Below are positions 57,938 to 64,000 of a stretch of 64,000 nucleotides of DNA, piece by piece. The DNA comes from an uncultured Oscillospiraceae bacterium. Lineage in GTDB: Bacteria > Bacillota > Clostridia > Oscillospirales > Oscillospiraceae. Under the pieces are notes generated by a model. That model was not told where the DNA came from and ran no database searches. It worked only from the letters and a program-made list of their open reading frames with translations. Both the position numbers and the translations under genes were made by a program. Position 1 is the first letter of the stretch; the number at the start of each line of letters is the position of its first letter. Where the stretch lies: the NCBI GenBank assembly GCA_947626785.1, contig CANQTO010000002.1:1-64000 (forward strand), read 5' to 3'.

Positions 57938-58198
57938 ATGTTTGTATCGGTAAACGGGCATATTTCCCAGGAAGAGAAGCAGGCGTACATCCAACGGGGG
58001 CAGGAGCAGTTCGGCTCCAATCTGGACGGGATCATCATCGATGTGGACGGCGACGAGGTGGAGCTCCATTATCAGGTGCGCTCGACCCGCTTTGAGCGGA
58101 TCCGCCGTATCACCGGATATTTGGTAGGCGACATGGGCAAGTGGAACAACGCCAAGAGAGCGGAAGAGCGGGACCGTGTGCGGCACGGGATCGGCTGA
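57938..58198 (+). CDS. separate glycyl-radical domain of the anaerobic ribonucleotide reductase
   Basis: 86 residues from ATG 57938. Residues 54-84 (RIRRITGYLVGD, KWNNAKRAEERDRVRHG) are the glycyl-radical loop of NrdD; Gly60 would carry the radical. The first 50 residues form a small beta-like domain (VNGHISQEEKQAYIQR, IIIDVDGDEVELHYQVR) absent from long NrdD proteins. It would complete the NrdD at 55569, much as YfiD/GrcA can replace a damaged glycyl domain in pyruvate formate-lyase. I recall similar short genes in Clostridia. Confidence 0.82.
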   Translation: MFVSVNGHISQEEKQAYIQRGQEQFGSNLDGIIIDVDGDEVELHYQVRSTRFERIRRITGYLVGDMGKWNNAKRAEERDRVRHGIG

Positions 58199-58215
58199 TG
58201 GGAAAGGAGCAGACC

Positions 58216-58368
58216 ATGGAGATCAAGAGAAGCAGCAAGGGTCCCTACTGGACGCTGACCGTGGACGGCGTGTTCGAGGGCAACTTCGACACCTTTGGGG
58301 AGGCCCTGAGAGAGTATGAGGAGCGGTTCGAGAACCAGGCCGCCTCGCCGAAAGGGGCTCTGGAGTAA
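58216..58368 (+). CDS. 50-residue soluble protein between the glycyl domain and NrdG
   Basis: From ATG 58216 (GGAAAGGAGCAGACC upstream). A compact sequence (SKGPYWTLTVDGVFEGNFDT and ALREYEERFEN) with no motif I can name. The stop overlaps the nrdG start. Confidence 0.6.
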   Translation: MEIKRSSKGPYWTLTVDGVFEGNFDTFGEALREYEERFENQAASPKGALE

Positions 58369-58868
58369 TGAATTTCCGCCTTGCGGGACTTTGCCCCAAC
58401 TCTATAACGGACGGTCCCGGCCTCCGGCTGACGGTGTTCTTCCAGGGCTGTATCCGGCACTGCGAGGGCTGTCAGAATCCTCAGACCTGGCCCATTAACG
58501 GCGGGGACAAAGCGGACACCAGCGAACTTTTGAAAAGTCTGGCAGCCGACCCGATGCTGAAGGGACTGAGCCTGAGCGGTGGGGAGCCGTTTTTGCAGGC
58601 GGGCGCGGCGTTGGAGTTGGCGAGAGGCGCCCACAGGCTGGGTAAGGACGTCTGGTGCTGGAGCGGGTACAGCTTTGAGGAGATGCTGCCCTGGGAGGAT
58701 GTCCGGGCGGAGCTGCTGAAGGAACTGGATGTTCTGGTGGACGGGCCGTTCATTCTGGCCCAGAGGTCCCTGGAGCTCCCCTGGCGGGGCAGCAAAAACC
58801 AGCGGGTGCTGGACGTGAAGGCCAGTCTGAAAAAGGGAGAGGCCGTGCTTCTTCCGGGACAGAACTGA
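58368..58868 (+). CDS. nrdG: anaerobic ribonucleotide reductase activase
   Basis: 166 residues, start ATG 58368 overlapping the previous stop. The radical SAM motif CIRHCEGC (CxxxCxxC) and the SAM-binding LSGGEPFLQ are visible, as is the ITDGPGLR start typical of the NrdG/PFL-activase family. It uses SAM and a 4Fe-4S cluster to put the radical on the glycine of the reductase. Last gene of the nrdD run; the origin-like region follows. Confidence 0.92.
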   Translation: MNFRLAGLCPNSITDGPGLRLTVFFQGCIRHCEGCQNPQTWPINGGDKADTSELLKSLAADPMLKGLSLSGGEPFLQAGAALELARGAHRLGKDVWCWSGYSFEEMLPWEDVRAELLKELDVLVDGPFILAQRSLELPWRGSKNQRVLDVKASLKKGEAVLLPGQN

Positions 58869-59216
58869 CCGGATAAATATGGGTTCTGCCCACTTTTATT
58901 TGGGCGAGGGGCCGGAAAAGAGCGGAAACGGCCGGAAATTGCCCGAAAAAAGTGGGCTTTTGCCCATTTTTACGAGACAAAAGTGGGCAGAAAAATGGGC
59001 TGAAAACGGGCAAAAATGGCCTAAAAACGGCCTTTTTGGGCTGATTTTGAGGGAAAAATGACTGTTTTCGGCCTTTCTGCCCATTTGCCCACTTTTTTTT
59101 CTTATTAATCGCGAAAAAAAAAAATAAAAATTATATAGTAATAGGAAAAATTTTTGGGCTTTTGGCCACAAGCACTATTTTTATCAAAAAAAAAAAACGA
59201 AAAGGAGAAAATGACA
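58869..59216. other. origin-like region: inverted GTGGGC/GCCCAC repeats and an A/T-rich tract
   Basis: Bases 58880-59100 hold at least three TGGGC-type and four GCCCA-type sites on both strands (TGCCCACTTTT, AAAAGTGGGC, TGCCCATTTTT, AAAAATGGGC, AAAACGGGC, TGCCCATTTGCCCAC). Two short GGCC-type stems (GGCCTAAAAACGGCC) lie inside. An A/T-rich run of about 50 bases (59098-59150) with ATTAATCGCG and AATTATATAG follows, then an A12 tract before the next gene. No coding frame is convincing. The layout fits an iteron-plus-unwinding replication origin or a heavily structured regulatory site. Confidence 0.6.
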
Positions 59217-59435
59217 ATGAAGAGAGCAGCACATACCGAGTCCTGGGAGAAGCTGCACCGGCACAGCTCCGGCCAGCCCGCCGTCCATCCACGCGCCCTG
59301 GGTCGTTCCGTGGCCCACCACCGGCTCAAGGGTGGGAGCGTGAACAAGACACGCTGGTTTCGCAACGACATGGGCCGCCTGGAAAAGACCCGCTCTTTCT
59401 TCGCCACTAACTGGCGGAAGTACGCGGTGAAGTAG
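59217..59435 (+). CDS. small basic protein next to the origin-like region
   Basis: 72 residues from ATG 59217, 9 bases after AAAGGAG; ATG 59211 is an alternative. Very basic and His/Arg-rich (EKLHRHSSGQPAVHPRALGR, KGGSVNKTRWFRNDM). A nucleic-acid-binding role would fit the charge and position, but no motif is recognised. Confidence 0.6.
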   Translation: MKRAAHTESWEKLHRHSSGQPAVHPRALGRSVAHHRLKGGSVNKTRWFRNDMGRLEKTRSFFATNWRKYAVK

Positions 59436-59448
59436 GGAGGGTCCATAA

Positions 59449-59721
59449 ACCTTTGAGCTTGATTGTTACGACGGCTGGGTAAACGGCGCTTATGACGAGG
59501 ATGGAGAGCAGGTCTTTTGCGAGGTCTGCGGCGGAGAGATCCGGTTCCTCGCCGAAGAAAATGCCTGGGTTTGCCTGAGCTGCGGTTTGGTGACGGAGAG
59601 GGAGGATTGGTTTCGGTATATCGGCGCCTGTCCTCCCGCTCTGTTTTGTGTGAAGGAATGCCGGGAGAATTATCCCTTTTGCAGAGAGGGGTGCTCGCGG
59701 GATGTACAGACCTCTTTATGA
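59449..59721 (+). pseudogene. Cys-rich zinc-ribbon-like protein, apparently frameshifted at its start
   Basis: About 90 codons are open from 59449 to TGA 59719. They encode a zinc-ribbon-like product: FCEVCGGEI, WVCLSCGLV, then FCVKECRENYPFCREGC, eight or more Cys. No usable start codon lies in this frame before the first CxxC. In the +2 frame, TTG 59453 follows GGGAGG at the right distance but meets TAA at 59480. One extra T in CTT (59458-59460) would join that TTG to the Cys-rich frame. Either a recent one-base deletion, a sequencing error or a programmed shift explains it. Confidence 0.6.
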
Positions 59722-59730
59722 AGAGAAATC
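59694..59730 (+). promoter_or_regulatory. conserved intergenic element, copy 11
   Basis: CTCGCGGGATGTACAGACC then TCTTTATGAAGAGAAATC. It overlaps the last codons of the preceding Cys-rich frame. Confidence 0.78.
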
Positions 59731-59758
59731 AGATTTTATTTATAGGAGGTTTATTATT

Positions 59759-59944
59759 ATGTCTCTGCATTATCTTCTTTGTGCGGCATCTCTGGCTATG
59801 CCCTTTGTCTGGACCGTCTTGGTTATATGGTCCGTGATATTTGTGGCGTTGTCCATCAGCCTTATCAAAGACACGATCGATGACTGGAAAGCATATAAAA
59901 ACAACGGGTATGAAGAGATCAATTCTCAGGAGGAAGAGGCGTAA
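59759..59944 (+). CDS. 61-residue two-helix membrane protein
   Basis: Start ATG 59759, 8 bases after AGGAGGT. Two hydrophobic segments (LHYLLCAASLAMPFVW and VLVIWSVIFVALSISLI), then a charged tail (DDWKAYKNNGYEEINSQEEEA). No family recognised. Element copies 11 and 12 flank it. Confidence 0.68.
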   Translation: MSLHYLLCAASLAMPFVWTVLVIWSVIFVALSISLIKDTIDDWKAYKNNGYEEINSQEEEA

Positions 59945-59961
59945 ACACGTCCTCTTTCTTT
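59933..59961 (+). terminator. terminator
   Basis: GAGGCGT-AAAC-ACGTCCTC (one bulge), then TTTCTTTTT. Confidence 0.82.
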
Positions 59962-59966
59962 TTGTT

Positions 59967-60003
59967 TCCGCGGGATGCGCAGGCCCCTTTATGAAAAGAA
60001 AAC
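59967..60003 (+). promoter_or_regulatory. conserved intergenic element, copy 12
   Basis: TCCGCGGGATGCGCAGGCC then CCTTTATGAAAAGAAAAC, 6 bases after the terminator. Nearly identical to copy 3, which lies 23 kb away. Confidence 0.85.
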
Positions 60004-60043
60004 CAACAAAACAACACTTACTATCATAAAGGAGGCACTATTT

Positions 60044-60133
60044 ATGTTACTGTCCGGAATTATCGGTACAACAATGGCGCTGGGCCTTGGTATGGGCATT
60101 ATTGCGTTTCTGTTTGGTGAACCGATCGAATGA
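60044..60133 (+). CDS. 29-residue membrane microprotein
   Basis: ATG 60044 to TGA 60131, behind AAAGGAGGCACTATTT. One hydrophobic helix (LLSGIIGTTMALGLGMGIIA). It has its own conserved element upstream and a strong terminator downstream, the same packaging as the 23-residue gene at 35198, which makes chance unlikely. Confidence 0.65.
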   Translation: MLLSGIIGTTMALGLGMGIIAFLFGEPIE

Positions 60134-60166
60134 GAAAGGGCCTTGATGAACAAGGTCTCTTTCTTT
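60133..60166 (+). terminator. terminator
   Basis: GAAAGGGCCTTG-ATGAA-CAAGGTCTCTTTC followed by TTTTTCTTT; it starts at the stop codon. Confidence 0.9.
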
Positions 60167-60174
60167 TTCTTTAT

Positions 60175-60212
60175 TCCGCGGAGAATACATGCCCTTTTAT
60201 GAAGAGAAAGAG
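60175..60212 (+). promoter_or_regulatory. conserved intergenic element, copy 13
   Basis: TCCGCGGAGAATACATGCC then CTTTTATGAAGAGAAAGAG. It sits before the VRR-NUC nuclease gene. Confidence 0.75.
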
Positions 60213-60260
60213 AATATCATCCGCTTTCCCTTTTACTTTTTGACAGAAAGGAGGCTCCCC

Positions 60261-60557
60261 ATGCAGGAACGGGACTTTCAGGCCAAGCTCATCAAGGAAT
60301 TGAAGAGACGCTTTCCTGGCTGCTTCGTGATGAAGCTGGACCCCGGCTATATTCAGGGGATCCCCGATCTGCTGATCCTATGGGGAAAACGCTGGGCGGT
60401 ACTGGAGTGCAAGAAAAACAAGAAGGCGATCCGGCAGCCCAATCAGGAATTGTATGTAGAGCTTTTGAACGGGATGTCCTTTTCCCGTTTTATCTATCCG
60501 GAAAACAAGGAGGAGGTACTGCATGATCTGGAACAGACATTCCGAGCTGGAAGGTAA
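60261..60557 (+). CDS. VRR-NUC-domain nuclease
   Basis: 98 residues from ATG 60261 (AAAGGAGGCTCCCC upstream). The domain starts QAKLIKELKRRFPGCFVMKL and has GIPDLLILWGKRWAVLECKK, the PD-(D/E)xK core of VRR-NUC proteins. These are small phage nucleases of the Holliday-junction resolvase or restriction type. It would act on replication or recombination intermediates. It overlaps the next gene by 35 bases. Confidence 0.9.
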   Translation: MQERDFQAKLIKELKRRFPGCFVMKLDPGYIQGIPDLLILWGKRWAVLECKKNKKAIRQPNQELYVELLNGMSFSRFIYPENKEEVLHDLEQTFRAGR

Positions 60558-61155
60558 ACACGCGATCCTGTCTCCCAGCCAGTCGGCGTGGCTGCGGTAC
60601 AACAAGGAAAAATTCTACAAGTCTTTGACCGCCTCTTACGCACCGGAGGTGGGCACCCTGCTGCACGAGTTCGCGGCAGACCACATCCGCCACCTGATCA
60701 CACTCACCGAGGACGTGAAGCAGGAGGCGCTTTTATTTTTGCTGAAAAACGGCATCCCCTACGCGGCCGTGGACATCGACGCGCTGTACCCGAACCTGAT
60801 GAACTATGTGAACGACGCGGTGAGCTATCACATGACGCCGGAGGTGGCGCTCTGGTACTCGGACAACTGCTACGGCCACACGGACGCCATCGCCTTTCGC
60901 AACAACATGCTGCGCATCCACGACCTGAAAACCGGGAAGCACGCGGTCATGGAGCAGCTCACCGTCTACGCCGCCCTGTTCTGCCTGGAGTACAAGGTGA
61001 AGCCGGAAAACATCGAGACAGAGCTGCGGATCTATCAGGACGGGGAGATCCTCTATCACAAGCCTGAGGCGGAGGAGCTGAAGGAGGTCATGAAGACCAT
61101 CCGGGCCGCCGACAAGACCATCAACAAAATCAAGGAAGGAGAGGACTGGACATGA
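60523..61155 (+). CDS. PD-(D/E)XK (RecB/Cas4-like) exonuclease
   Basis: 210 residues from ATG 60523 (AAGGAGGTACTGC upstream). EVGTLLHEFAADHI matches the first helix; YGHTDAIAF and RIHDLKTGK carry the acidic and lysine core; MEQLTVYAALFCLEY closes the QxxxY motif. This is the DUF2800-like/RecB-type nuclease group of phages. It probably trims DNA ends during replication or recombination, with the VRR-NUC protein. It overlaps the polymerase-like gene by 4 bases. Confidence 0.82.
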   Translation: MIWNRHSELEGKHAILSPSQSAWLRYNKEKFYKSLTASYAPEVGTLLHEFAADHIRHLITLTEDVKQEALLFLLKNGIPYAAVDIDALYPNLMNYVNDAVSYHMTPEVALWYSDNCYGHTDAIAFRNNMLRIHDLKTGKHAVMEQLTVYAALFCLEYKVKPENIETELRIYQDGEILYHKPEAEELKEVMKTIRAADKTINKIKEGEDWT

Positions 61156-63926
61156 GCCTGCCTGAATTCGACGAGATCATGCATTACGGTATGCCCCGCC
61201 GCTCCGGGCGGTATCCCTGGGGCTCCGGCGACGACCCCTATCAGCATGAGGGGGACTTTGCCAGCCGTGTGCAGGAGCTGCGGAAAAGCGGAATGGCGGA
61301 GAAGGACATCGCCAAGGCGGTGGGCCTGGAGAATACCAGCCAGCTTCGCATCCAGTATTCCAGAGCCATTAGCGCCAGGCGCGCGGACATGATCGCCGCG
61401 GCCCGGTCCATGCTGGACGACGGGCACAGCCAGGCGGAGGTGGCGCGGGCTATGGACATCAACGAGTCCACTCTCCGCTCCCTGCTCAATGAGCGCTCCG
61501 CGGCCAGGACCAACGCCGCTAAAAACACCGCTGATTTCCTGCGACAGCAGATCAACGAGAAGGGCATGATCGACGTGGGCGCCGGGATCGAGGCAGAGCT
61601 TGGGATCAGCCGGGAAAAGCTGAACCAGGCTTTGACCATTCTCCAGGAGGAGGGCTATCCGGTCTACGGCGGAGGCGTGCCCCAGGTGACGAACCCCGGC
61701 AAGCAGACCAATATCAAGGTCATCTGCCCGCCTGGGACAGAGCACAAGGAGATCTACGAGTTCGACAAGGTACATACCATCACGGACTACAAGCTCCGCA
61801 CCGACGAGGACGGCACGGAACACTTTGATAAGGGCTTCGAGTACCCGGCCAGTATGGACTCCAGCCGGCTGATGATCCGTTACAGGGACGACAAGGCGGC
61901 CGACGGCCACACAGGCGTCGAGCGGGACGGCGTGGTGGAGCTGCGCCGGGGCGTGCCGGATCTGAGCCTTGGCGACAGCCATTATGCCCAGGTGCGTATC
62001 CTGGTGGACGGAGACAAGTACATCAAGGGAATGGCCGTGTACTCCGACGACATGCCCGACGGCGTGGATGTGGTGTTCAACACCAACAAGACCAGAGACG
62101 AGGCCGGCAAGGTGCTGAAGGAGATCAAGGCAGATCCTGCCAACCCCTTTGGCGCGCTCATCAAGGAGAACGGGGGCCAGTACCACTACACCGACGAAAA
62201 CGGCGAGCGGAAGCTGGGCCTCATCAACAAAAAGAGCGACGAGGGCGACTGGGGCGAATGGGCCGACTCCCTGCCCAGCCAGTTCCTGTCCAAGCAGAGC
62301 ATGCAGCTCATTCAGAAGCAGCTCAATCTGGCCATCGCGGACAAGCGGGCCGAGTACGACGAGATCTGCTCCCTGACCAATCCCACGGTGAAGAAGCAGC
62401 TTTTGGACTCCTTTGCCAGCGACTGCGACGCGGCGGCTGTGTATCTCCAGGCGGCGGCTCTGCCCAGGCAGAAGTATCAGGTGATCCTGCCGGTGGCGTC
62501 CATGAAGGACAACGAGGTGTTCGCGCCCAACTACAAGGACGGCGAGACCGTGGCGCTGATCCGCTATCCCCACGGCGGAACCTTTGAGATCCCGATCCTG
62601 AAGGTGAACAACAAGCAGGCCGAGGCTCTGAACATGCTGGGCTCCATGCCGGCAGACGCTATCGGGATCAACAAATCGGTTGCGGACCGGCTATCCGGCG
62701 CGGACTTCGACGGGGACACGGTGATGGTGATCCCATGCAACTCGCCTCACAGCAAGGTGAAGATCCAGAGCCAGGCCGAGCTACCGGGACTCAAGGACTT
62801 CGATCCGAAGATGACCTACGGCTACTCCCGTGTGGAGACCGACGCCAACGGGGACAAGCATTACTTCCGGGACGGGCATGAGTTCCGGGTGATGAACAAC
62901 ACCCAGATCGAGATGGGAAAGATCTCGAACCTGATTACCGACATGACGCTGAAAGGCGCTGGTCCCGATGAATTGGCCAGGGCTGTCCGGCACTCCATGG
63001 TGGTCATCGACGCCGAGAAGCACAAGCTGGACTGGAAGCAGAGCGAGGTGGACAACGGTATCGCCGCGCTGAAAAAGGAATGGCAGGAGCGGATCGACGA
63101 CGACGGCACCGTGCATTACGGCGCGTCCACGCTGATCTCCCGTGCCAAGTCGCCGGTGGCGGTGCTGAAGCGGCAGGGCTCGCCCCACATCAACGAGGAG
63201 ACCGGGGAGCTGGAGTACAAGCAGGTGACGGAGGAGTATGTGGACAAGAAGGGTAAGACCCGTGTGCGGACCCAGGACTCCACCCGCATGGCCGAGACGA
63301 AGGACGCCTTTGATCTGTCGTCCGGGACCGTGCAGGAGGAGGCTTATGCCCACTACGCCAACCACATGAAGGCCATGGCCAACGCCGCCCGGCTGGAGAT
63401 CCTGCGCATCCGGCGGGAGGAGAAGATCCCCTATAGCGCCGAGGCCAAGGAGAAGTACCGGGAGGAGGTACAGGACCTGACTGACCAGCTCACCCTGGCC
63501 AAGTCCAACGCGCCCAGGGAACGGCAGGCCCAGCTCGCGGCCAACAGTGAGATCCGGGCCCTGAAGCGGGACAATCCTGAGATGACGAAGAAGGAGCTTC
63601 AGAAGAAAGGTCAGCAGGCGCTGAGCAAGAACCGGGTGCTGTTCGGGGCCAAGAGGAACCCCGTTGACATCACTCCCAAGGGTTGGGAGGCCATCCAGGC
63701 CGGCGCACTGTCGGAGAATGTGCTGAGCCAGATCCTGCGCTATGCCGACATCGACCAGGTGCGCGCCTACGCTACGCCGCGGACGACTACAACGCTGTCC
63801 GAAGGCAAGCAGGCCCGTATCCAGGCCATGCGCGCGTCCGGTTACACTACGTCGGAGATCGCCGAGGCCGTCGGAGTTTCGTCTTCGACCGTACAGAAAT
63901 ACGTTAAGGAAAGGAGTGCTGCCTGA
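61152..63926 (+). CDS. double-psi-barrel RNA polymerase-like protein with HTH ends
   Basis: 924 residues. DFDGD at 518-522 inside VADRLSGADFDGDTVMVIP is the Mg2+-binding signature of multisubunit and YonO/RDR-type RNA polymerases. RYPHGGTFEIPI (471-482) precedes it as in the second double-psi barrel. SHYAQVRILVDGDKYIKGMA (276-295) may be part of the first barrel. Helix-turn-helix-like segments lie at 45-70, 90-115 and at the C terminus (TTSEIAEAVGVSSSTVQKY). RYPWGSG stands at residues 20-26. A phage RNA polymerase of the single-chain type is the best call. The RYPWGSG start also occurs in structural phage proteins, so the family should be confirmed. Confidence 0.75.
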   Translation: MSLPEFDEIMHYGMPRRSGRYPWGSGDDPYQHEGDFASRVQELRKSGMAEKDIAKAVGLENTSQLRIQYSRAISARRADMIAAARSMLDDGHSQAEVARAMDINESTLRSLLNERSAARTNAAKNTADFLRQQINEKGMIDVGAGIEAELGISREKLNQALTILQEEGYPVYGGGVPQVTNPGKQTNIKVICPPGTEHKEIYEFDKVHTITDYKLRTDEDGTEHFDKGFEYPASMDSSRLMIRYRDDKAADGHTGVERDGVVELRRGVPDLSLGDSHYAQVRILVDGDKYIKGMAVYSDDMPDGVDVVFNTNKTRDEAGKVLKEIKADPANPFGALIKENGGQYHYTDENGERKLGLINKKSDEGDWGEWADSLPSQFLSKQSMQLIQKQLNLAIADKRAEYDEICSLTNPTVKKQLLDSFASDCDAAAVYLQAAALPRQKYQVILPVASMKDNEVFAPNYKDGETVALIRYPHGGTFEIPILKVNNKQAEALNMLGSMPADAIGINKSVADRLSGADFDGDTVMVIPCNSPHSKVKIQSQAELPGLKDFDPKMTYGYSRVETDANGDKHYFRDGHEFRVMNNTQIEMGKISNLITDMTLKGAGPDELARAVRHSMVVIDAEKHKLDWKQSEVDNGIAALKKEWQERIDDDGTVHYGASTLISRAKSPVAVLKRQGSPHINEETGELEYKQVTEEYVDKKGKTRVRTQDSTRMAETKDAFDLSSGTVQEEAYAHYANHMKAMANAARLEILRIRREEKIPYSAEAKEKYREEVQDLTDQLTLAKSNAPRERQAQLAANSEIRALKRDNPEMTKKELQKKGQQALSKNRVLFGAKRNPVDITPKGWEAIQAGALSENVLSQILRYADIDQVRAYATPRTTTTLSEGKQARIQAMRASGYTTSEIAEAVGVSSSTVQKYVKERSAA

Positions 63927-64000
63927 TGAGCAGAGTTTGCGCGCTGACGACTGCCGATAATCCCTACGATCCGTTCAAGCAGTTCAGCAAATGGATGCTG
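63926..64000 (+). CDS. phage protein, 5' part only
   Basis: Starts at ATG 63926, overlapping the previous stop (GGAAAGGAGTGCTGCCTG upstream). Only 25 residues are visible (SRVCALTTADNPYDPFKQFS and on). The start resembles a short Firmicute-phage protein without known function. The rest is outside the window. Confidence 0.6.
   Translation, partial: MSRVCALTTADNPYDPFKQFSKWML

Noticed and set aside
35138..60212. Conserved element as a mobile repeat (MITE or REP)
   Set aside because: The copies have fixed orientation, fixed position between terminator and ribosome site, no terminal inverted repeats and no target duplications.

Overview
The window joins two unlike pieces of DNA. Bases 1 to about 33,400 look like an ordinary GC-rich chromosome of an anaerobic gut Firmicute. 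Oscillospiraceae-like relatives (Flavonifractor, Lawsonibacter, Oscillibacter) are my best guess, from SPFH/NfeD, YerC, Hsp33, a class B sortase, MBG-domain surface proteins, a GtrII-type membrane protein, a hexokinase and a glycogen operon, all with strong codon bias to C/G. The taxon is an inference.

Host part, left to right: the 5' end of a group II intron entering from the left edge behind a terminator; a D-2-hydroxyacid dehydrogenase and hexokinase pair; an SPFH-NfeD pair; yerC, a methyltransferase and hslO; a four-tRNA operon (Val, Phe, Gly, Cys) ending in a very long inverted repeat; sortase B with an MBG surface protein; a PadR-DUF1700-DUF4097 envelope-stress-like operon; a coiled-coil membrane protein; a Dus enzyme; glgB-glgA-GH13-GtrII; an odd KAP-like NTPase with bPH-like repeats and an EF-hand; a DHH phosphoesterase; a second, sortable MBG protein; and a hybrid sensor kinase.

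From about 33.5-35 kb to the right edge all genes but the first (a Fic protein) read rightward and look viral: many tiny membrane proteins, a GH25/CW_7 endolysin, a single 1,363-residue SF3 helicase + AEP primase + family B DNA polymerase, a likely ssDNA-binding protein, an SF2 helicase, an anaerobic ribonucleotide reductase whose glycyl-radical domain is a separate gene, NrdG, two PD-(D/E)XK nucleases, and a 924-residue protein with the DFDGD catalytic motif of double-psi-barrel RNA polymerases. I read it as a large prophage or phage-like element that continues past base 64,000. No integrase, terminase or capsid gene lies in the window.

The most distinctive feature of the element is its gene layout in 35-44 kb and 59.7-60.3 kb. 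Short genes sit in repeated units: gene, Rho-independent terminator, a conserved element of about 33 bp (CGCGG-RAT-GCAG ... TTATGRAA), Shine-Dalgarno, next gene. At least 13 copies of this element are visible. The simplest model is a phage-specific promoter, possibly read by the element's own DFDGD polymerase. A second, frame-independent excess of ATATTT on the coding strand, an origin-like inverted-repeat region at 58.9-59.15 kb, an eroded duplication around a DUF6273-like gene, and several gene fusions and splits add to the interest of the right half.
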